From Streptomyces sp. H27-C3 (GTDB lineage Bacteria > Actinomycetota > Actinomycetes > Streptomycetales > Streptomycetaceae), in the NCBI RefSeq assembly GCF_030063415.1, contig NZ_JASITA010000005.1:202303-266302 (forward strand): 64,000 nt of DNA, in the 5' to 3' direction. Position 1 is the first letter of the stretch; each line of letters begins with the position of its first letter. This document shows, piece after piece, positions 18,888 to 27,512 of this stretch. A program made the translations under genes and the position numbers. The notes below the pieces were generated by a model, which saw only the letters and a list, made by a program, of their open reading frames with translations, was not told the origin of the DNA and searched no databases.

Positions 18888-18925
18888 GGTTAACTTGGGC
18901 GAAACAAATGGGTCATGCTGGAGAA
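18888..18925 (+). promoter_or_regulatory. GlnR-type operator of glnA
   Basis: Four 5-bp boxes, each separated by 6 bp: TTAAC (18888), GAAAC (18899), GTCAT (18910), GAAAT (18921). This matches the gTnAc-n6-GaAAc double-site arrangement known for the nitrogen regulator GlnR in Streptomyces, which activates glnA under nitrogen limitation. It lies 100 bp upstream of the glnA start. Confidence 0.8.
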
Positions 18926-19024
18926 ATCCTGGCTACCTATGGTCAGGTCCAGCGTGTGCCACCGCACTGGCTGCACGAAAAGCTGCAACCCCACCCCGCC
19001 CCGGGTGGGAGTAGGAGGAGTTGG

Positions 19025-20434
19025 ATGTTCCAGAACGCCGCCGACTGTAAGAAGTACATCGCGGACGAGGACGTCAAGTTTGTCGATGTCCGCTTCTGCG
19101 ACCTGCCGGGCGTGATGCAGCACTTCACGATTCCTGCTCAGGCGTTCGACCCGGACGAGGAGCTGGCCTTCGACGGATCTTCGATCCGCGGCTTCCAGGC
19201 CATCCACGAGTCCGACATGGCCCTCCGGGCCGACCTGTCCACGGCGCGCGTCGACGCGTTCCGCAAGGACAAGACGATCAACATCAACTTCTTCATCCAC
19301 GACCCGATCACGGGTGAGCAGTACAGCCGCGACCCGCGCAACATCGCCAAGAAGGCCGAGGCGTACCTCGCCTCCACCGGCTTCGCGGACACCGCGTACT
19401 TCGGCCCCGAGGCCGAGTTCTACGTGTTCGACAGCGTGCGCTTCCAGACCTCGGCGAACGAGTCGTTCTACCACATCGACTCCGAGGCAGGCGCCTGGAA
19501 CACCGGTGCGGTCGACAACAACCGTGGCTACAAGGTCCGCTACAAGGGCGGGTACTTCCCGACCCCGCCGGTCGACCACTTCGCCGACCTCCGTGCCGAG
19601 ATCTCCCTGGAGCTGGACAGGAACGGCCTCCAGGTCGAGCGCCAGCACCACGAGGTGGGCACCGCCGGCCAGGCCGAGATCAACTACAAGTTCAACACGC
19701 TGCTCGCCGCGGCCGACGACCTGATGCTCTTCAAGTACGTCGTGAAGAACGTCGCCTGGCGCAACGGCAAGACCGCGACCTTCATGCCGAAGCCGATCTT
19801 CGGCGACAACGGCTCGGGCATGCACGTCCACCAGTCGCTGTGGCAGAACGGCATCCCGCTCTTCTACGACGAGCAGGGCTACGCGGGCCTCTCGGACATG
19901 GCGCGCTACTACATCGGCGGCATCCTCAAGCACGCCCCGTCGCTCCTGGCCTTCACGAACCCGACGGTGAACTCGTACCACCGCCTGGTCCCCGGCTTCG
20001 AGGCCCCGGTCAACATGGTCTACTCGCAGCGCAACCGCTCGGCCGCGATGCGTATCCCGATCACGGGCTCGAACCCGAAGGCCAAGCGCGTCGAGTTCCG
20101 CGCGCCCGACCCGTCCTCGAACCCGTACCTGGCGTTCTCGGCGCTCCTGATGGCCGGCCTGGACGGCGTGAAGAACAAGATCGAGCCGCCGGAGCCGATC
20201 GACAAGGACCTCTACGAACTGGCCCCCGAGGAGCACGCGGGCGTCCAGCAGGTCCCGACCTCGCTCCCGGCCGTCCTGGACGCCCTTGAGGCGGACCACG
20301 AGTACCTGCTGGCCGGCGGTGTCTTCACCCCCGACCTGATCGAGACGTGGATCGACTTCAAGCGCACGCACGAGATCGCCCCGATCCAGCTGCGACCGCA
20401 CCCGCACGAGTTCGAGCTCTACTTCGACATTTAA
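19025..20434 (+). CDS. glnA: Glutamine synthetase type I
   Basis: A 469-aa cytoplasmic enzyme that makes glutamine from glutamate, ammonia and ATP; the active form is a dodecamer. Seen: the N-terminal latch motif [11 protein letters not shown], the catalytic [10 protein letters not shown] region, and the adenylylation site [10 protein letters not shown], with the modified tyrosine at residue 397. ATG 19025 follows AGGAGGAG. A GlnR-type operator lies 100 bp upstream and a strong hairpin follows. The retained tyrosine implies control by the GlnE adenylyltransferase. Confidence 0.98.
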   Translation: MFQNAADCKKYIADEDVKFVDVRFCDLPGVMQHFTIPAQAFDPDEELAFDGSSIRGFQAIHESDMALRADLSTARVDAFRKDKTININFFIHDPITGEQYSRDPRNIAKKAEAYLASTGFADTAYFGPEAEFYVFDSVRFQTSANESFYHIDSEAGAWNTGAVDNNRGYKVRYKGGYFPTPPVDHFADLRAEISLELDRNGLQVERQHHEVGTAGQAEINYKFNTLLAAADDLMLFKYVVKNVAWRNGKTATFMPKPIFGDNGSGMHVHQSLWQNGIPLFYDEQGYAGLSDMARYYIGGILKHAPSLLAFTNPTVNSYHRLVPGFEAPVNMVYSQRNRSAAMRIPITGSNPKAKRVEFRAPDPSSNPYLAFSALLMAGLDGVKNKIEPPEPIDKDLYELAPEEHAGVQQVPTSLPAVLDALEADHEYLLAGGVFTPDLIETWIDFKRTHEIAPIQLRPHPHEFELYFDI

Positions 20435-20454
20435 ATCGTCGCCCGAACCGCCGG

Positions 20455-20497
20455 CCGAGGGCCGTCACCCCGCGTTTCGCGAGGTGACGGCCCTCGG
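20455..20497. terminator. Bidirectional terminator after glnA
   Basis: A 15-bp perfect stem (20455-20469 with 20483-20497) between glnA and the end of the convergent acyltransferase gene. Confidence 0.8.
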
Positions 20498-20512
20498 TCG
20501 TCTCCTACGGCG

Positions 20513-22339
20513 CTACGGCGCCAGCAGCTCCCTCAACTCCGCCACAGCCTCCCTCAGCCGGCCGGCGAAGGTGAGCATCTGGGCCGCCACCGGCTTCGGT
20601 GTGCTCAGGTAGAGGTTGAAGCGGTCCGGCAGCAGGACGTAGGCGATGCCGATGCACTTGGTGCTGGTCGCGCCGAAGCCGAAGTACTGGATGTTGGCGG
20701 ACGGGGCCGAGCTGGTGCTCAGGTAGTCGTCTCGCATCTTCAGCCAGCCCGGGGTGCGGTACAGGGCGGGCTGTTGCGTCACGCCGAGTTCCGTGCCGCG
20801 GCGGCGCTGGATCAGCTCCAGTTCCCACAGGTGCTGCTCGGGGGCCTGGCCGATCTGGCACTCCTTCGCGCGTGCCACGTGCTGCTCGGCGGCTGCCAGG
20901 AATGCGGTGCGGCGGGTGTCCGGGTCCGTTGCCTGGTCTTCCATCGTTGTGACGAAGCGTTGCGCCTCGGGAGTGACGACCCGCATGGCCTCGGTCCGGC
21001 CGCTGCGGTATTGGCGGGTGGCGATCGACTCGTACGTGGCGCCCAGGTGGCCCTTGGCACGCTGGTGGGCCAGTTGGTAGGCGAGCTGGACGAACGCGTC
21101 CGGTGAGACGCCCAGTGCCTTGATGGTGTTCGCGCCGAAGTCCTCGAAGGAGACGGTGCTGGTCGCGGTGGCCTCGCCGTACGCCGTGAACGCGTCCGCC
21201 GCGGAGCGGATCTGCGCGCGGAGCGCGGAGTCCACGTCGAAGGTGAGCGGGTGCGGCACCGGCGGGCCCTGGGTGCGGGCCCCGGACTGCTCGGCGTGCT
21301 CCTCGGGGGACGTGGTGAGGAGGGCGTCGACGAAGCTGAGGATGGTGGTGCCGTCCAGCTCGCAGTGTTCGACGTTGATGCCCGCCCGGCCGTCGGCGAA
21401 GACGATCAGGGACACGGCCTTGTCGAACCAGCGGTTGCCCCGGTCGCCGTACAGCAGTTGGTCGCAGGTGTCCTGGGTGTCCGCGGGTGCGAAGTCCTCC
21501 AGACAGACGCAGAACAGGGCGGTCTCGATGTCGTCCAGCGCGTCCGCGTTGCGGGGGTGGCGGGCGATGAGGGAGTCGCGGGCGGCGGCCCACTCCGCGC
21601 GGGCCATGGTGGTGAGGTGGCCCACCGAGGTGTCGGGAGCGGGCGGTTCGGCGCCGGCCTTCATGACCGCGTCAAGGCCCGCCTCCAGGTCGTCCAGGCT
21701 GTGCGGGACGCCGTCCGCGCCGAGCACGTCCAGCCGGCACATCGCGCCGCGGAAGAACACCACGATGTGCCGGGCCGTCGACGGGCCCGGCCATTGTTCG
21801 CTGTACGGGCTGCGTACGGTGTCCAGCCGGGCGCCGGGGATCCGGGTGGCGGAGAACAGGAACGTGTTCTGCACCATCGACTGGGGGCGCCCGCGCTGCA
21901 CCACCGGCGGGATGAGTTCGTCGTCGAGCTGCCGCTTGTAGTTGACGGCCCCCGCGATGAGCCCGGCGGCCCGCTCCACCTGCGGCCGGCCGGTGTCCTG
22001 GAACAGGAAGAAGAAGTTGGCGTTGAGCGCGATGCGGTCCCGACGGCCCAGGTAGCGGTACGGCCAGAAGGTGTCGAGCCAGCTGTGCACGCCCGGGGTC
22101 GCGTCGTACTCCTCAAGCGCCGTGTGCAGAGCCCGGCCGGGGCCTTCGGGCCGGAGGAAGGCGGCTACTTCCGCCTCGGTCTGCGCCCGCTCGTCCGCGG
22201 TCAGCAGCGGCGCGGACCAGGCGAGGAACCTCTCGCAGCTGACCTCCAGGGTGGGCAGCGGCACGCGCGGCAGGCCGTCCTCCTGGGAGTAGGTCCCGGA
22301 GGAGGTCTCCGTGGCCGGCGCTTTCTGACTGGTGTTCAA
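20513..22339 (-). CDS. Carnitine/choline O-acyltransferase family protein
   Basis: A 608-aa protein of a family that is common in eukaryotes and sporadic in bacteria. Members transfer acyl groups between CoA and the hydroxyl of carnitine or choline. Seen: the catalytic His block GINVEHCELDGTTILSF, TYESIATRQYRSGRTEAMR with the conserved GRTE, and the C-terminal YFGFGATSTKCIGIAYVLL. Length is near that of carnitine acetyltransferase. The apparent TTG start at 22339 overlaps the methyltransferase stop (TTGA), so translation is probably coupled; GAGAG lies upstream. It is the last gene of a three-gene cassette. The acyl acceptor is unknown; the product of the dioxygenase/methyltransferase pair is the likely one. 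Confidence 0.85.
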   Translation of the reverse strand: MNTSQKAPATETSSGTYSQEDGLPRVPLPTLEVSCERFLAWSAPLLTADERAQTEAEVAAFLRPEGPGRALHTALEEYDATPGVHSWLDTFWPYRYLGRRDRIALNANFFFLFQDTGRPQVERAAGLIAGAVNYKRQLDDELIPPVVQRGRPQSMVQNTFLFSATRIPGARLDTVRSPYSEQWPGPSTARHIVVFFRGAMCRLDVLGADGVPHSLDDLEAGLDAVMKAGAEPPAPDTSVGHLTTMARAEWAAARDSLIARHPRNADALDDIETALFCVCLEDFAPADTQDTCDQLLYGDRGNRWFDKAVSLIVFADGRAGINVEHCELDGTTILSFVDALLTTSPEEHAEQSGARTQGPPVPHPLTFDVDSALRAQIRSAADAFTAYGEATATSTVSFEDFGANTIKALGVSPDAFVQLAYQLAHQRAKGHLGATYESIATRQYRSGRTEAMRVVTPEAQRFVTTMEDQATDPDTRRTAFLAAAEQHVARAKECQIGQAPEQHLWELELIQRRRGTELGVTQQPALYRTPGWLKMRDDYLSTSSAPSANIQYFGFGATSTKCIGIAYVLLPDRFNLYLSTPKPVAAQMLTFAGRLREAVAELRELLAP

Positions 22340-23199
22340 TTCTGCTCTCGATTCAGGTCATGGGGTTCTGAGGTTCCGTACGGCCGGGAGAGGTAGAGCT
22401 GTGCGTACAGCCAGCCTTCCGCCTCCAGGCCCCGTGCATCCACACCGGCGGCCGACATCTTGTCCAGTACGAGCGCCTGCTCCTGCGGGGAGGCGAACCG
22501 GCGCTGTTTGAAGACCTCGTCGACACGGGTGGTCCGGTATCCGAGTCCGGTCAGCTCGCGTTCGACGGCGTCGAAGGGGAACATCCGCAGGACGAAGTGC
22601 GCCATCCAGGGCCGCCGTTCGCCCTGCGCCCGGACGACGCGGGTGAGGGTGCGCTCGGTGACGTAGCCGAGGCAGCCCGTGGAGATGACCAGGTCCGTCC
22701 CGGCGAGCTGGGCGCGCTGCCGCGGGGTCGGCTCGTGGCCCTCCAGGTCGGCGTGGACCGCGTCGTCCAGGAACCCGGCCTCGCGCGCGTAGGCCAGCGC
22801 GCTGCCCGAGGTGTCCAGGCCGACGAAGCGAATGCCGTGCGCGGGCCCGCGGGAGCGGGACAGCTCCTGGTCGCGGGCCAGCACGGCGCCGCGGGTTCGC
22901 GGGTCGGCCCCGGTGTCCGGGCCGTCCTCGTCGCCGCAGTAGCGCGTGTAGAGCTCGTCCATGGTCGCGTCGTACTTCAGCAGGGCCGCGTTGATCCCGT
23001 ACGAACAGCCGATGTCCAGCACCTGCGGTACCGCGACGCGCCTGGACTCCCGGTACTCCTTTATGAGCTTGGCGAAGTAGGGCTTGGCCTGTTGTGGAAC
23101 GCAGTAGCCGAGCGGGCGCAGCACGCTGAAATAGGCGCGCGGGTCGGGCTGGGTGTAAATGTGGTCGAGCGAGACTTTTCCGGTCGTGTCGAAACGCAC
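22336..23199 (-). CDS. SAM-dependent class I methyltransferase
   Basis: A 287-aa protein. The SAM loop is VPQVLDIGCSYGINAALLK, followed by GIRFVGLDTSGSALAYA and the strand TDLVISTGCLGYVT. The N-terminus (SLDHIYTQPDPRAYFSVLRP) is a substrate-side extension. It is the middle gene of the cassette and overlaps the acyltransferase start by 4 bp. The 117-bp spacer to the dioxygenase gene carries imperfect GGAACGC/GGACGTG repeats. Substrate unknown; N- or O-methylation of a small amino acid derivative fits the neighbours, but this is inferred. Confidence 0.88.
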   Translation of the reverse strand: MRFDTTGKVSLDHIYTQPDPRAYFSVLRPLGYCVPQQAKPYFAKLIKEYRESRRVAVPQVLDIGCSYGINAALLKYDATMDELYTRYCGDEDGPDTGADPRTRGAVLARDQELSRSRGPAHGIRFVGLDTSGSALAYAREAGFLDDAVHADLEGHEPTPRQRAQLAGTDLVISTGCLGYVTERTLTRVVRAQGERRPWMAHFVLRMFPFDAVERELTGLGYRTTRVDEVFKQRRFASPQEQALVLDKMSAAGVDARGLEAEGWLYAQLYLSRPYGTSEPHDLNREQN

Positions 23200-23316
23200 A
23201 GGGGGTGCTCCTCCGTGGAACGCAGGACGTGATCGCGAGGCTTGGAACGCGGGACGTGGAACGCGGCGCGGAAAATGCCCGGACCGCCTACGAAGACTGC
23301 GCGTTGTCGCCGCTCG

Positions 23317-24186
23317 CTAATCCAGCAGTCGGTCCCCGCGGACCACCCGGCCCTCCGCGGCCAGGTGTTCGGGCAGCGCCCGGCCGAAAAGTTGTCTGGT
23401 GCGTGCCACGCTCCCGACGACGCCGGGGCGCTCGCTGTAGGCGAATATCGCGGAATGGCGGGCGACTTCGCCCTGCACGGGGCTGACCCGGTGCAGCGCG
23501 TAGCGGCCCTTGAACAGCTGCAGGTCACCGGATTGCAGGGGCAGTCGCCGGGTCAGCCGCTCGCCCCGGCCGTCCAGTACGTCCCGGACGTCGCCGAAGC
23601 GTTCGTCGTGCGCGGACCTGATGTGGGGGCAGTACTCGAAGATGCCGCCGGCCTGCGCCTGGCGGGTCAGCATGCTCACGGTGAACTCATTGGTGTCGAA
23701 GTGCCAGGGGTGTTCCATGCCCGGCTCCACGACGTTGAGCACCAGCCCGGAAAGCGGGTCGGCCAGCTCGTGCAGTCGCGGAAGTCCGAAGCAGCGGGCG
23801 ATGAAGCGCTGGAAGACCTGGTCGCCGTAGAGCCTGCTGATCAGGGAGTCGGTGGGGATGCGGTCCCAGGCGACGAACGCGTTGCCCCGCTGGAAGGTTC
23901 TGCGGCCGGGGTGGTCCGCGGGCAGCGCCGAGTCGACCGCGATGTTGTAGACGTTGACCGTCTCCACGTCGAAGTGCGCCCTGGGGGCGATGGCCGAGCA
24001 CTCCCGGCTCAGGGTTTCCCGGAGCGAGGGCCGGATGAAGTCCGGGAGCACGGTGCAGCCGAGGGTGGACAGTTCGTGCCGGGCGCGGGAGACCACCGCC
24101 TGTCCCCCGGCGCTCTCGATTTCCGACAGGGGGTACCTGGCCGTGTCGACCAGCTGGTCCAGCGGTGGGGCTTCCGAGGTGCTCAT
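23317..24186 (-). CDS. 2-oxoglutarate/Fe(II)-dependent dioxygenase
   Basis: A 289-aa oxygenase. ATG 24186 follows AAGGA and gives MSTSEAPPLDQ. The iron-binding facial triad is visible: HFDTNEFTVSM (His-x-Asp) and the distal His in GRYALHRVSPV, followed by the 2-oxoglutarate Arg in EVARHSAIFAYSERPG. The overall sequence resembles small-molecule hydroxylases related to the amino-acid halogenase group. The Asp of His-x-Asp is retained, so hydroxylation rather than halogenation is expected. First gene of the cassette; a hydroxyl it makes could be the site the acyltransferase modifies. Confidence 0.85.
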   Translation of the reverse strand: MSTSEAPPLDQLVDTARYPLSEIESAGGQAVVSRARHELSTLGCTVLPDFIRPSLRETLSRECSAIAPRAHFDVETVNVYNIAVDSALPADHPGRRTFQRGNAFVAWDRIPTDSLISRLYGDQVFQRFIARCFGLPRLHELADPLSGLVLNVVEPGMEHPWHFDTNEFTVSMLTRQAQAGGIFEYCPHIRSAHDERFGDVRDVLDGRGERLTRRLPLQSGDLQLFKGRYALHRVSPVQGEVARHSAIFAYSERPGVVGSVARTRQLFGRALPEHLAAEGRVVRGDRLLD

Positions 24187-24420
24187 GCGATCCTTCGATC
24201 CTTCCGCAAGTCTACTGACTGGTAACCTAGTTGAACCGTTCATCGCACCGCCAGACCACTCGCGGAAGAAGTGGAAACCACCGGCCGACGACCGATGAGT
24301 CCGGGGGCTCCGTGAGGTCTACTTGGCGGGCGTCGCGCCGTACCGGCCGCCGCTTACCGCTGAATATCTTCCGAGCGGCGACGCACTGAGCTGCGCGAGC
24401 GTGAACGGCCTGTCCCTGTC
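24187..24420. other. Intergenic region upstream of the dioxygenase cassette
   Basis: 234 bp with no supported gene. It holds the promoter side of the leftward cassette; the segment GGTAACCTAGTTGAACC (24222-24238) is an imperfect inverted repeat that could be an operator. Bases 24313-24420 are open on the plus strand (VYLAGVAPYRPPLTAEYL) and could be a degraded piece of a hydrolase, but this is weak. Confidence 0.4.
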
Positions 24421-24583
24421 ACGAACTGGGGGCAATGGGGCGTGGATCAGCGAGTGGCGTCATGCGGCTTCGCGTCCAAGGCGGAGGAGGGAGGCGACGC
24501 GGAGCGTCGTCGACCGACGACAACGCCGGAGGCGGAGTCGCATGACGCCGGGAGCCCGCGCACTATTGCCACCGAGGTCGTAA
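24421..24583. repeat. Dispersed hairpin repeat, copy B
   Basis: A 163-bp copy. The left end is decayed (ACGAACTGGGGGCAAT), the right end is ATTGCCACCGAGGTCGTAA. The core arms GGCGTCATGCGGCTTCGC and GCGGAGTCGCATGACGCC pair fully if wobble pairs are allowed. Its right end coincides with the point where the hydrolase remnant begins. Confidence 0.85.
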
Positions 24584-24584
24584 G

Positions 24585-25058
24585 GCGGTGCGCCGCCTGG
24601 TACTGGTCTCCGTGCCCTTCAAGCGGGACGGCTGGTTTCCCGAAGTCCCGGCGAATATGGACCAGATGGGGCCCGTCCATGCCGAGCCGATGAAGCAGTC
24701 CCCGGTGTACGAGCTCTACGCGTGCGTGGCACCACGGGTGGAGGACTGGCCGGTACTGCTCACCAAGATCGGGGACCTGCTGCGGCGGGAGTACGACTGG
24801 GCGGCCGAGGCGGCGGAGGTCACGGCGCCCACCCTGCTGGTCGTGGGTGACGGCGACGCCGTACGCCCGGAGCATGTGGTGGAGTTCTTCGGGCTGCTGG
24901 GCGGCGGCCTGCGCGATGCGGGATGGGACGGCGCACAGCGCACCGCCGCGCGGCTGGCGGTCCTGCCGGGCTTCACGCACTACGACGTCCTCACGTCCCC
25001 CGCACCGGCGCCCGCGGTCACCCCGTTCCTGGACGCGCCCGCCCCGCCATCGGCGTAA
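24585..25058 (+). pseudogene. 5'-truncated alpha/beta hydrolase
   Basis: Codes for the C-terminal about 157 residues of an alpha/beta hydrolase: VRRLVLVSVPFKRDGWFPEV, a cap region, then the acid strand TAPTLLVVGDGDAVRPEH and the catalytic-His region VLPGFTHYDV, with a normal C-terminal end. The N-terminal third with the oxyanion loop and nucleophile elbow is absent. The open frame begins within a few bases of repeat copy B, so the gene was cut at the element border, by insertion with deletion or by recombination. Confidence 0.8.
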
Positions 25059-25103
25059 CTCCGAGGGCAGCGCGGCTTCGTCACGCGCCAGGGGCTCGCA
25101 CTC

Positions 25104-25710
25104 TCAGGGGCACGCACTCTTGAATATCTCCTCGTGGGTGCGGTACAGCCGCAGGGGCCTTTCGGCGGGTCGGCGACCGGCGGCACCGGGTACTCGATGA
25201 CTGGTACGGGCTTGCAGACCGGCCACTTCTCGGTGCCCCGGGAGTCGTCGTAGCCGAACGTACCGCTCGCTCCGTGGATGCGGTTCACGCGGCGGGCGCC
25301 GTCGCTGGTGCCGAGGATGCTCATGTCGATCATGGTGTTGTAGACGTCTTCCTTCGACGGCATGACCGGGGCGTCCGAACCTCGCTCCTCGATGTCGTTG
25401 ACGTCGTCGAACGTCTGATCGACGGCCTGCGAGACCACGTTGAGGGCGTCGTCATACATGATCGCGTAGTCGTCGTCCAACGGCTGCGCGCCCAGCTGGT
25501 GTTCCAGCTCCAGGATCCGGAACTCCGCGAGGAAGGAGGGGAGTCCGACGGGCGCCTGCCGGTTCTGCTCCCGCCACTGCGGATCGACCGAGGCGGCCGA
25601 CACCGGGGTGATATTGACGTACTTCATCTGCTCGGTGAGGTCCGGCGTGGTCAGCGGGGGATCTGTCCCGATGCCGACCTTGATGATGCGGATCGGCTTG
25701 GCGTGATCGC
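25104..25710 (-). pseudogene. Frameshifted orphan of unknown family
   Basis: A leftward frame with natural-looking protein composition (PSFLAEFRILELEHQLGAQP, DDDYAIMYDDALNVVSQAVD, VYNTMIDMSILGTSDGARR, WPVCKPVPVIEYPVPPVADP). At about 25160 the sense continues only after a one-base shift (RPLRLYRTHEEIFKSACP, stop at 25106-25104). No good start codon with a ribosome site was found, so the 5' end may also be lost. The family was not recognised. Confidence 0.5.
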
Positions 25711-25778
25711 GGGAGGCGGGTCCCGGGGCCGGGTCACGCCTCCGGCTTGCCGAAGACGTGACCCACGCTCGATCGGTG

Positions 25779-25804
25779 CCGGCCGGGCCGCGCGGCCCGG
25801 CCGG
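25779..25804 (-). terminator. Terminator of the 93-aa gene
   Basis: CCGGCCGGGCCG (25779-25790), 2-nt gap, CGGCCCGGCCGG (25793-25804): a 12-bp perfect stem 15 bp downstream of the leftward gene ending at 25819. Confidence 0.65.
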
Positions 25805-25818
25805 TGCCTGGATTCCGG

Positions 25819-26100
25819 TCAGCGGCCGTAGCGGATCAGGGCCCGGACCATGCGGCAGGTGATGTCGGACGGCGGATGGATCCCTATGCGCTCGGCGGTC
25901 GCTCGTATCGTGCGGTTGTCGGCATGCGCCGGGTGGTAGACGCCCGTGTCGAGCAGGGCTATGGCCAGGCGCATGGCCTTGAGGCGGCGATTGTGGGAGA
26001 CGTACCACTCGCGGGGCTGGCCCGCGGGCAGCGGCTTCTTCGGCAAGGGCTGCTCGAACTGCAGCGGAAGGGTCATCGTCGTCATTGCGGCAACGGCCAT
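25819..26100 (-). CDS. Small hypothetical protein
   Basis: A 93-aa basic protein starting at ATG 26100, six bases after AGGAGG. Core: EWYVSHNRRLKAMRLAIALLD, NRTIRATAERIGIHPPSDITCRMVRALIR. The second half looks like a small helical, possibly helix-turn-helix fold (IRATAERIGIHPPSD). A terminator follows. The upstream 120 bp lie divergent to the ArsC-like gene. Function not recognised; it reads like a conserved accessory gene. Confidence 0.7.
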   Translation of the reverse strand: MAVAAMTTMTLPLQFEQPLPKKPLPAGQPREWYVSHNRRLKAMRLAIALLDTGVYHPAHADNRTIRATAERIGIHPPSDITCRMVRALIRYGR

Positions 26101-26220
26101 CGGCAACCTCCTGGTGCGGTGGTGGAACCCTTGGGAACTGTCTCCATTTTACGGCCTACCACTGACAATCGGCCCTGGCCAGGCGGGCTTTGCGGACGCG
26201 GCTGCCGTACCGTTGGCGGT

Positions 26221-26580
26221 ATGGAGATCTGGATCAATCCCGCGTGTTCGAAGTGCCGCGGCGCGGTGGATCTGCTCGATGCGCGGGGCGCCGAGTACAC
26301 CGTCCGCCGCTACCTCGACGACCCGCCGTCGCCGGACGAGATCCGTGCGGTGCTCGGCCGCCTCGGGCTCGAACCGTGGGACATCACACGCACCCAGGAG
26401 ACGGACGCGAAGGCGCTCGGCCTGAAGGACTGGCCGCGCGAGGCGGGTTCGCGCGACCGCTGGATCACGGCGCTGGCCGAGCACCCCCGGCTGATCCAGC
26501 GGCCGATCATCACCGCCGACGACGGGACGGCCGTGGTGGGGCGCACGGACGAGGCGGTACGGGACGCGATGTCACGCTGA
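26221..26580 (+). CDS. ArsC/Spx-like thioredoxin-fold reductase
   Basis: A 119-aa protein starting at ATG 26221. The catalytic loop NPACSKCRGAVDLL places a CxxC (Cys-Ser-Lys-Cys) at the start of helix 1, followed by YTVRRYLDDPPSPDEIRAVL and QRPIITADDGTAVVGR, which match the arsenate-reductase (glutaredoxin-dependent) family. The Arg triad is only partly obvious. No arsenic-resistance genes are near, so a general redox role is as likely as arsenate reduction. Confidence 0.85.
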   Translation: MEIWINPACSKCRGAVDLLDARGAEYTVRRYLDDPPSPDEIRAVLGRLGLEPWDITRTQETDAKALGLKDWPREAGSRDRWITALAEHPRLIQRPIITADDGTAVVGRTDEAVRDAMSR

Positions 26581-26721
26581 CCCGGCAGGCCGAACTCCCG
26601 GGAGCTCGTGAAGGGACTCGTCGGCGCCCCTGGTAGGGAAGTTGTTGCTGTGGCAGCTGAGACGAACGTGCCCGCGGCCCGTAGTTCATGGCACACCGCC
26701 CCCGAGGACTGGAGTCGCACC

Positions 26722-27396
26722 GTGTCGCGCAAGAAGACCCTCAGCCGGAAGAAGAAGGTCGCCCTGTTGCTGGGCGCCGCCGTACTGGTCGGCGGTACCG
26801 CCGTGGTCATGACGGGCACCAGCCAGGCTTCGGTGGCCTGCGACGGGCTGACGACCGCACTGAGCAACAACAAGCAGTTCATCGCGGGGCAGCGCGCCAA
26901 TCCCGACGCCCAGTCGGAGGCGCGGATCGCCAACCGGGAAGCGGTCATCAAGCAGATCAAGGTCCAGCGGCAGGCTTCGGGCTGCGAGGTCGGTGGCGCG
27001 GAAGGCGGTGGCGCGGAAGCCGCTCAGCCACCGGCCGAGGCGCAGCCGCCCGCCGAGGAGGAGCCGTCCGCGCCGCCCGCCGAGGAGGAGCCGTCCGCGC
27101 CGCCCGCCGAGGGTGACGCCGGGGGCGGGGACGAGGCCGGGGGCGGCGGCGAGGTCGTGTGTGCCGGATCGACCGTGACCCTCTCCGGTGAGGCCGGTGC
27201 CCCCGCCGCTTCCAGCAACCAGTTCCCCGTGGGGACCCAGTTGAAAGTCACCAACCTGGACAACAACAAGTCCACGACGGTGGAGGTCACCGCGACGTCC
27301 GGCAGCTGCGCCCTGCTGAACAACGCCGCCTTCGAGCAGGTCCGTGAGCCCGGCAAGTTCCTGATCCGAAAGGCCCGTATCGAGCGGGTGGGCTGA
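26722..27396 (+). CDS. Secreted RlpA-like (double-psi beta-barrel) protein
   Basis: A 224-aa exported protein. GTG 26722 follows GGAG at a suitable distance and yields a signal sequence (SRKKTLSRKKKVALLLGAAVLVGGTAVVMTG). A short helical region (ALSNNKQFIAGQRANPDAQS) leads into a Pro/Glu-rich linker with two PPAEEEPSA repeats encoded by identical 27-bp units. The C-terminal domain (FPVGTQLKVTNLDNNKSTTV, SCALLNNAAFEQVREPGKFL) resembles RlpA-like barrels, which act on or bind the cell wall. Enzyme activity is not evident. Confidence 0.75.
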   Translation: MSRKKTLSRKKKVALLLGAAVLVGGTAVVMTGTSQASVACDGLTTALSNNKQFIAGQRANPDAQSEARIANREAVIKQIKVQRQASGCEVGGAEGGGAEAAQPPAEAQPPAEEEPSAPPAEEEPSAPPAEGDAGGGDEAGGGGEVVCAGSTVTLSGEAGAPAASSNQFPVGTQLKVTNLDNNKSTTVEVTATSGSCALLNNAAFEQVREPGKFLIRKARIERVG

Positions 27397-27512
27397 CCCG
27401 GGAGCAGCGAACCGCCCCCGGCTTCACGCGCTCTGCCTCACGAGCAGTCGCAGCCTCGCGGGCAGTAGAAGTCTCACAGGTGGTCGCGGTCCCACAAACG
27501 ACGACCAAAGTC

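Noticed and set aside
20513..24186. Integrated mobile island with integrase and att sites
   Set aside because: No integrase, tRNA or flanking direct repeats were seen around the cassette; transfer remains possible but is not shown.
23317..24186. Radical halogenase
   Set aside because: The sequence resembles that group, but the Fe-ligand Asp (HFDTNE) is present; halogenases have Gly or Ala there.
26221..26580. Arsenic-resistance operon
   Set aside because: Only one ArsC-like gene is found; no arsenite pump or ArsR regulator is nearby.
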